64,000 nt of DNA, taken from JAAFHB01 sp037133495. GTDB lineage: Bacteria; Bacteroidota; Bacteroidia; Bacteroidales; Prolixibacteraceae. This document shows positions 58,979 to 64,000 of this stretch, one piece after another (positions within the stretch are counted from its first letter, which is position 1; every line of letters starts with the position of its first letter). The stretch spans positions 1 to 64,000 of the forward strand of contig JBAXOA010000005.1 in the NCBI GenBank assembly GCA_037133495.1. Direction: 5' to 3'. The translations under genes were made by a program, and so were the position numbers. Below the pieces are notes generated by a model. The model was not told the DNA's origin and searched no databases. It saw nothing but the letters and a program-made list of their open reading frames with translations.

Positions 58979-60349
58979 ATGAATAAATTAAAGGTGGAAG
59001 ATAAATTAATAGGTAGTACTGCCATGCGTGAAAGGGCGGAGGAGATTCTGAAAGAGAGTCCGGAGACTGCTCATTTCCCATTTTCGGCATCCGATAGTTT
59101 GAAACTGTTTCATGAGCTGGAAGTTCACCGGATAGAGCTTGAAATGGTCATTGATGAACTTACCATTCAGTCTGCCTCAGCCGAAAGCCTTAAAATAAAA
59201 GAAATGCGGAATGAATCTTCCCTCGCATCTCAATCGATACTGGATGCCATTCAATCAGAAATTGCCATTATTGAGGAAACCGGAATTATTGTTGCCGTCA
59301 ATCGTAAATGGATGGAATTGGCAGATGTTGCAAGCACAGAACCTGTCTGCACAAGTATAGGAGCCAATTATTTAAGTGTTTGCGATGATGCAGTGGGTGA
59401 TGATGCACTGATAGCAAAAGCCGTGGCTGCAGGAATTCGTTCAGTTATAGAGAATAGCGAGGCCGTATTTTCTTTGGAATATCCATGCCACACGATAACG
59501 GAAAAGCGATGGTTCAAGGCTAGTGCATCCAGATTTAATCATAATAGTTTTTCACGAATTATTATCATTCATGAAAATTGCACTGATCAGAAGAAAAGAG
59601 AATTGGAAATTGAATATAAGAATAAAAAATTACAGGAGCTTAACTCACAAAAGGACCAACTATTCTCCATCATTGCTCATGACCTTCGAGGTCCATTCAG
59701 TGGATTTTTAGGTTTAACCGACTTACTTTCCGAAAAGGTGGCGGAATGGAATATAGATACTACTCAGCATATTGCAGTACTTATGAAAAAATCTGCAAAA
59801 AATGTTTATCATTTACTTGGGGATCTTCTGGAATGGTCACGTATGCAAAATGGTTTACTTGTATTTAAGCCCATAAACAATTTACTATTGCCAAAAATTG
59901 GAGAAAGCATCGCCTTATATGAAATTGCCGCCAAAAAGAAAAAGATCACCATCAAACTTCAGATATCCAATGATTTAATGGTTTTTGCTGATGAATATAT
60001 GCTGGCCGGCATCATCAGGAATCTGGTCTACAATGCCATAAAATATACTCCCAGTGGTGGAATCATTACCATTTCGGCAAAGTCCGTTTCCAAAAATCAG
60101 GTAGAGATTGCAGTACAAGATACAGGGGTAGGTATGAGCACAAATATAATCGATCAGCTTTTTAACCTTGCTGTAAACACAAACCGCAAAGGAACCGACG
60201 GAGAACTCACATCCGGGTTAGGGTTGATACTCTGTAAAGATTTTATTGAAAAGCATGGCGGGAAATTATCGATAGAAAGCAAAGAGGGGAAAGGGAGTAC
60301 TTTCAGCTTCTCTGTCCCTTCAGGTCAAGAAGAATTATATATCAATTAA
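58979..60349 (+). CDS. PAS sensor histidine kinase, soluble
   Basis: 456 residues, no membrane segment. The front (FSASDSLKLFHELEVHRIEL) matches the N-terminal segment of the kinases at 34991 and 38805. A PAS-like domain (about 80-205: ILDAIQSEIAIIEETGIIVA, VNRKWMELADV) is followed by a short coiled coil and the kinase core: LFSIIAHDLRGPFSGFLGLT (phospho-His234), NLVYNAIKYTPSGG, VQDTGVGM and TSGLGLILCKDFIEKHGG. It has no receiver domain and no response regulator beside it. It ends three bases before the convergent gene at 60353, so transcripts must overlap. Confidence 0.9.
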   Translation: MNKLKVEDKLIGSTAMRERAEEILKESPETAHFPFSASDSLKLFHELEVHRIELEMVIDELTIQSASAESLKIKEMRNESSLASQSILDAIQSEIAIIEETGIIVAVNRKWMELADVASTEPVCTSIGANYLSVCDDAVGDDALIAKAVAAGIRSVIENSEAVFSLEYPCHTITEKRWFKASASRFNHNSFSRIIIIHENCTDQKKRELEIEYKNKKLQELNSQKDQLFSIIAHDLRGPFSGFLGLTDLLSEKVAEWNIDTTQHIAVLMKKSAKNVYHLLGDLLEWSRMQNGLLVFKPINNLLLPKIGESIALYEIAAKKKKITIKLQISNDLMVFADEYMLAGIIRNLVYNAIKYTPSGGIITISAKSVSKNQVEIAVQDTGVGMSTNIIDQLFNLAVNTNRKGTDGELTSGLGLILCKDFIEKHGGKLSIESKEGKGSTFSFSVPSGQEELYIN

Positions 60350-60352
60350 TCC

Positions 60353-60889
60353 TTATTCCTTACCTTTTTCTCCAATAAACTGCTCCTCTTTGTTCTTAAA
60401 CAGCACGTTGAAGGTAGTCAGACTGCCATAAATCCGGGTAATGTATTGCTCGAGATCAACCTTCTCCTCATCTGTCAGATTACTGGCATTGATTCGTTGC
60501 TCCATTACACGAACCCTGTCGCGGACCATTACAATTTTATGAAAAAAAGTTTCAATTGGTATCTCTTTCTCTTTTAGGGATTTATCGCCGGGATAAAGCA
60601 CCATCTTCCCTCCGCTCCATTTTTGCCCCAGCGGAACAGTTTCCTGAATATCACTAAAACGGCGCAGCACCCTGGTAAGGCTTTTTTCCATTTTCTCCCA
60701 GGTGGCCAGATCAGACGGGGTTTCGACCGCCTCAATAATTTCAAGTCCTTCGTAATCGCGCATGATCTGCCTCACGCCAAAATCAACAAACCCAATTTCG
60801 TAAGCATCCGAACGCAATTGAACGATCACACCCTTACCCATTTGCGGATGTTTAACACGTGAACCTACACCAAGTATATTTTCTGACAT
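60353..60889 (-). CDS. Conserved protein with Tudor/CarD-like N-terminal domain
   Basis: 178 residues, cytoplasmic. VGSRVKHPQMGKGVIVQLRS, then AYEIGFVDFGVRQIMRDYEG, is a small beta-barrel like the Tudor-like C-terminal domain of UvrD/PcrA and the CarD/Mfd RNA-polymerase-interaction fold. The remainder is helical (EKMEKSLTRVLRRFSDIQET, FFHKIVMVRDRVRVMEQRIN, LTDEEKVDLEQYITRIYGSL). The family appears conserved in Bacteroidota without a known role; a nucleic-acid or RNA-polymerase contact is plausible from fold only. A TATATTTG -7 box is at 60927-60920. Confidence 0.65.
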   Translation of the reverse strand: MSENILGVGSRVKHPQMGKGVIVQLRSDAYEIGFVDFGVRQIMRDYEGLEIIEAVETPSDLATWEKMEKSLTRVLRRFSDIQETVPLGQKWSGGKMVLYPGDKSLKEKEIPIETFFHKIVMVRDRVRVMEQRINASNLTDEEKVDLEQYITRIYGSLTTFNVLFKNKEEQFIGEKGKE

Positions 60890-60959
60890 CGTATGTAATG
60901 TTTAAATAAGTGACTTATGCAAATATAGGATTTAATAATATTTATGAGCTCCGGAATTG

Positions 60960-63257
60960 CTACCTCCTGCCCCATTCAAGGTTTGGCTTATTTCCCAGCA
61001 CATAATCCAGGGTCCCGCCATCCAGAATGTCTTTGAAATATATCCATGATTTATTAAGTGGCTTACCGTTAAGCGCCGCACTCTGAATATAAACATTTTC
61101 GGGGGTATTGTTTGCCGTACTAATTACAAACTCCTTTCCTTTAGCATATTGTCCATCCAGTGAGATCGTAATTTTGCTAAAAAGAGGTCCTGTAAGCTCT
61201 GCCTTCGAGCTATCGGTAACCCCGCCGTTCATTTCAAATAGTCCCATTGCTGTAATCGCAAACCAACCACCCATTTGTCCCTCATCCTCATCGCCTTCCC
61301 AGCCATGGTAAGGGGTATCGCCATAATAGGAATTAAGGATCGCCCTCGTATATTTTTGGGTAAGCCACGGTTTCCCGGAAAAATTGAAGAGGTATGATGC
61401 CTGCAAATTCACTTCGTTTCCCTGATTAATGTAGTATTCGTAAATTTTCGACTGAACCCGGTCCAGCGCATGAGCAGCGAACATAAATTTTTCTGATTTC
61501 TGAAATCCTTCTTCCAGCCGCTGATTAAACAAATCCTTTCCCATCAGCTGTATCACTCCGGGGATATCATGCGGAACATAAAAGCTATATTGCCAGGCAT
61601 TACCCTCACTCCATAATTCACCGGAGAAAATATTATTGTCCGTTTTCCAGTTTCCTTTCGAATCACGGGGCATCTGCCACTTGACATCAGGATTAAACTG
61701 GTTTTTCCAGTTATTCGAGCGTTTCAGGAAAAAAGTATAGTCATCAGTTTTTCCAAGTGCTTTTGCTAGTTGTGCAGTGCAAAAATCGGTATAGGAATAA
61801 TCGAGCGTCCGCGACGAGCGTTTCGAAATATCATAAGGAACATAACCCAATTTGTCGTAAATACTGAGCCACTCCATTCCAACATTACCGGTCATATCCA
61901 AAGCTTTACCCTGTTCTGTCGCATTATGTCTAACAGCTGCCCAGAGTTGATTAACATCGTAATCGCGAATACCTTTTTGATAAGCTGCTACCATGAGCGC
62001 GATTTCGTGGGTAACCCCCATGACCCGGGTATGTTCGAGACCGGTCGGTCCGTTATTTGTCCATCCGGTATGCTTAAACAATTCAAGTTGGGTGGTAACC
62101 CAGTTATTCATTATACCGGGAGCAATTAGTGAAAGGACTGTATTGTAATTCCAGTAAGTATTCCAAAAGGCATCGCCGCCGTAAATATTCTGCCCTTTTG
62201 GCAACTGTTGAATTACCTCGAAAGGGTCGCAATACCGGCCATCCACATCGTTCCAGGTCTGCTTGGCAAAACTTCGGTACAGATTTGTGTAAAACTTCTT
62301 TTTATCATTTTCACGCCCTTCCACTTTAATTTTTGATAACAGATCGTTCCACTTATTCCGGGCTGCGACGGCTACCTTATTGAAATCCCATCCAAAATCA
62401 CCTAACTCGACTTTAAGATTATTCCGGGCTCCTTGGGCATCAACAAGGGAAAGTCCAATCTTAAGCATAACGGCCTCTCCCGCCTTTGTGTCGTAGTTTA
62501 CAAAAGCGGCAACATCTCCGGCGCCGGTTATCAAAGAGGTATTATCTGTTATGGAGTCATTTACCCATCCTCCCATACTTTTAAAAGGTGTGCTGAACGC
62601 GATGGAAAAGTATAGTTTGTACTCCATATTCTTGGTTGAGGGTACTATGGTATTCGCATAACCTTCAATTAATGAATCGCTTACTTTGCTGATCCGGGCA
62701 TCAAGTATCTGAGCCTGATCCTCAGCCGGGAAAAGCAAATCGAGAATAATCCTGGCATTTCCTGCTTTGTCGAAAGTATATTTATGGAACCCGCATCGTG
62801 TGGTCGCTGTCATTTCAGCCTTACAATTCGCATCGTAAAGAAAGCAGGAATAATAGCCGGGAGAAGCTTTCTCCGTCTCCTTTTCAATACGGGAGTGATA
62901 GCCGGAACTGGCGCCTTTGTAAGGTCTGTCAGGCGCACCGTCGTCTTTTGTGAAATCCTGCATCGCCGGCATTACCCGCAAACCTGACATTGTCCAGGCA
63001 TGGATATGACTGAACCCCGAAATGTTCATTATTGAATATTCGTATCCGCCCATCCAGCCTGAAGCCTGATTGTCTGGGCCTAGTTGAACCATTCCGTATG
63101 GTACGGATGCATAAGGACCCAACATCCAACGGGAGTTAGACGTTCCTGTAAACACGTCGACGTAGTCAACTGGCTCTTTAGAAGAGTTTTTGGAATCTGT
63201 ACAACCAGCCAGCGCAACAAGACCGCACAGGCACAAAAGGATCGGTTTTAGTTTCAT
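60960..63257 (-). CDS. GH92 alpha-mannosidase-family lipoprotein
   Basis: About 765 residues from the ATG at 63257, which opens on a lipoprotein signal (MKLKPILLCLCGLVALAGCT); an ATG at 63281 adds eight residues. VDYVDVFTGTSNSRWMLGPY, VPYGMVQLGPDNQASGWMGG, GFSHIHAWTMSG, NIYGGDAFWNTYWNYNTVLS, DYSYTDFCTAQLAKALGK, GDEDEGQMGGWFAITAMGLF and the final beta-sandwich are the family pattern of calcium-dependent exo-acting alpha-mannosidases. The C-terminal Asp/Glu motif DEDEGQMG provides the likely catalytic base. The lipoprotein form fits a cell-surface or periplasmic enzyme. It lies alone, 28 kb from the sugar operon at 12389-32071. Confidence 0.92.
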   Translation of the reverse strand: MKLKPILLCLCGLVALAGCTDSKNSSKEPVDYVDVFTGTSNSRWMLGPYASVPYGMVQLGPDNQASGWMGGYEYSIMNISGFSHIHAWTMSGLRVMPAMQDFTKDDGAPDRPYKGASSGYHSRIEKETEKASPGYYSCFLYDANCKAEMTATTRCGFHKYTFDKAGNARIILDLLFPAEDQAQILDARISKVSDSLIEGYANTIVPSTKNMEYKLYFSIAFSTPFKSMGGWVNDSITDNTSLITGAGDVAAFVNYDTKAGEAVMLKIGLSLVDAQGARNNLKVELGDFGWDFNKVAVAARNKWNDLLSKIKVEGRENDKKKFYTNLYRSFAKQTWNDVDGRYCDPFEVIQQLPKGQNIYGGDAFWNTYWNYNTVLSLIAPGIMNNWVTTQLELFKHTGWTNNGPTGLEHTRVMGVTHEIALMVAAYQKGIRDYDVNQLWAAVRHNATEQGKALDMTGNVGMEWLSIYDKLGYVPYDISKRSSRTLDYSYTDFCTAQLAKALGKTDDYTFFLKRSNNWKNQFNPDVKWQMPRDSKGNWKTDNNIFSGELWSEGNAWQYSFYVPHDIPGVIQLMGKDLFNQRLEEGFQKSEKFMFAAHALDRVQSKIYEYYINQGNEVNLQASYLFNFSGKPWLTQKYTRAILNSYYGDTPYHGWEGDEDEGQMGGWFAITAMGLFEMNGGVTDSSKAELTGPLFSKITISLDGQYAKGKEFVISTANNTPENVYIQSAALNGKPLNKSWIYFKDILDGGTLDYVLGNKPNLEWGRR

Positions 63258-63356
63258 GCTTTGATATAACTTTTGCACCAACAGGTGACATGAAATACAA
63301 AGTTATATTTTAATTCCTTAGTTTTCGCTACCCGGTGTTACAAGGTACACGTTGCA

Positions 63357-63545
63357 AGTTAAAAGTTAAAAGTTAAAAGTTTTTTGTACCCCGTAACCCT
63401 TTTCGTACCCCGTAACCTTTTTCGTAAACCTGTAACCTTTTGTTACACGTTACAAGGTACACGTTACAAGTTTTTCGTACCCCGTAATCTTTTGTAACCC
63501 GTAACCAATTTCATAACCCGATACAAGTAACCCGTAACCCTTTGC
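63357..63545. repeat. GTTAAAA and GTACCCCGTAACC simple repeats
   Basis: Starts with four AAGTTAAA words, then about 10 variants of GTAACC/CCCGTAACCC-type words interleaved with TTTTCG and ACGTTACAAG. No coding potential. It lies between two genes with no terminator-like stem of note. Confidence 0.75.
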
Positions 63546-63607
63546 AAGTTATGCGGCATAGTAAAAAATACTCGCCAAAACAGTTTCTATATAACGAAAC
63601 TTTTACT

Positions 63608-63615
63608 TACCTTTG
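63608..63615 (+). promoter_or_regulatory. -7 box TACCTTTG ahead of the RelE-like toxin
   Basis: TACCTTTG matches TAnnTTTG and lies 20 bases before the ATG at 63636; a weak TTTC stands at the -33 position. Confidence 0.5.
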
Positions 63616-63635
63616 AGACGACAATAATCGCTTAA

Positions 63636-63989
63636 ATGGATAAGAATTTCGACATTGTATTTTTAGATGAAGCATTTGAATTTCTAAGTGGCCTTGACAA
63701 AAAGCATTACGAGAAAATCCTTTTTAATATTCGTAAAGCACAAATAGATCGCGATCCTGAGCTTTTCAAAAAATTAAAAGATGAAATCTGGGAATTGAGG
63801 ACACTGTATCAAGGCTTTCAATATCGCTTACTTGCATTTTGGGACAAGACAGATTCTCAAAATACATTAGTAATTTCGACGCATGGATTTATAAAAAAGC
63901 GCAGTAAAGTATCGGAAAATGAGATACAAAAGGCGAACCAACTGATGATTGAGTATTTTGAAGACAAAGAAAAAATCAAAACGAAATGA
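63636..63989 (+). CDS. RelE/Gp49-like toxin
   Basis: 117 residues. IVFLDEAFEFLSGLDKKHYE, KILFNIRKAQIDRDPELFKK, ELRTLYQGFQYRLLAFWDKT and LVISTHGFIKKRSKVSENEI, then QKANQLMIEYF, follow the phage-derived Gp49-like/HigB-type toxin pattern (PF05973), a RelE-fold mRNA interferase. The K/R cluster after the HGF-KK segment supplies the basic residues used on ribosome-bound mRNA. In this family the toxin gene precedes the antitoxin; an ATG follows two bases after its stop and runs off the window. Confidence 0.85.
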   Translation: MDKNFDIVFLDEAFEFLSGLDKKHYEKILFNIRKAQIDRDPELFKKLKDEIWELRTLYQGFQYRLLAFWDKTDSQNTLVISTHGFIKKRSKVSENEIQKANQLMIEYFEDKEKIKTK

Positions 63990-63990
63990 G

Positions 63991-64000
63991 ATGAAAACAT
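63991..64000 (+). CDS. Start of downstream gene, probable antitoxin (runs off window)
   Basis: ATG at 63991 two bases after the toxin stop; only MKT is visible. An antitoxin with a helix-turn-helix is expected in this position for Gp49-like modules, but nothing in the visible bases proves it. Confidence 0.35.

Noticed and set aside
1..64000. Prophage, integrative element or rRNA operon
   Set aside because: No integrase, capsid, terminase, portal, relaxase or rRNA sequence was seen; the mobile-like signals are limited to short repeats and TA modules.

Overview
This window is a chromosomal segment of a Bacteroidota member, most likely of the Bacteroidales/Marinilabiliales side. The evidence is type IX secretion genes (porU and a gldJ-type lipoprotein next to murF), repeated TAnnTTTG -7 promoter boxes with TTG/TTTG about 19-21 nt upstream, A-rich rather than Shine-Dalgarno leaders on nearly all genes, Cys-free L31 (rpmE2), the MEP pathway enzyme IspF, and many lipoproteins and Tat-exported sugar-active proteins. 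No species-level call is possible from this sequence alone.

Layout. 1-9000: a truncated M6 metalloprotease with two small membrane proteins, a YncE-propeller/phosphoesterase fusion, a YefM-YoeB toxin-antitoxin (TA) pair with a visible operator, a secreted esterase, an Lgt-like membrane protein with an unusual beta-rich extension, and an orphan HigA. 9000-32100: a GH106-type enzyme divergent from a ten-gene co-directional run: two beta-helix proteins, two TIM-barrel-like unknowns, a Gfo/Idh/MocA oxidoreductase, a neutral-ceramidase-like protein, two tandem paralogous GH67/GH20-like glycosidases, a DapA-family aldolase, a URO-D/corrinoid-methyltransferase-like protein and a propeller/alpha-toroid protein. 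It reads as a glycan or glycoside dismantling operon, but no SusC/SusD pair or regulator lies beside it. 32100-34910: a papain-like protease with a C-terminal PLL-type lectin propeller, followed by a chagasin-type (I42) inhibitor.

34990-41320: two large PAS-rich sensor histidine kinases around a membrane acyltransferase-like gene. The first kinase is split by a -1 frame change at an A AAA AAG heptamer; the second has a G9 tract just before its start and a 63-bp tandem repeat in its coiled coil. 41320-42980: a second YoeB module and a VirJ-like hydrolase among palindromic REP-like repeats. 42980-51750: housekeeping and T9SS block (cca, murF, gldJ-like, porU, ispF) with simple repeats between cca and murF. 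51750-53580: an eroded region with a HigA whose partner higB survives only as a 27-codon remnant. 53580-60900: lon, rpmE2, an acetyltransferase-like protein, an AlkD-like protein, tRNA-His, a third histidine kinase of the same N-terminal family and a conserved Tudor/CarD-like protein. 60900-64000: a GH92 lipoprotein, simple repeats, and a RelE/Gp49-type toxin whose antitoxin runs off the window.

Most distinctive points: the protease-inhibitor cassette with a near-perfect Shine-Dalgarno that is rare here, the slippery heptamer inside a kinase, an inverted-repeat pair exactly flanking one gene of the sugar cluster, the G9 tract, the Lgt fusion, and the density of TA loci (two YoeB pairs, two HigA orphans, one RelE-like).
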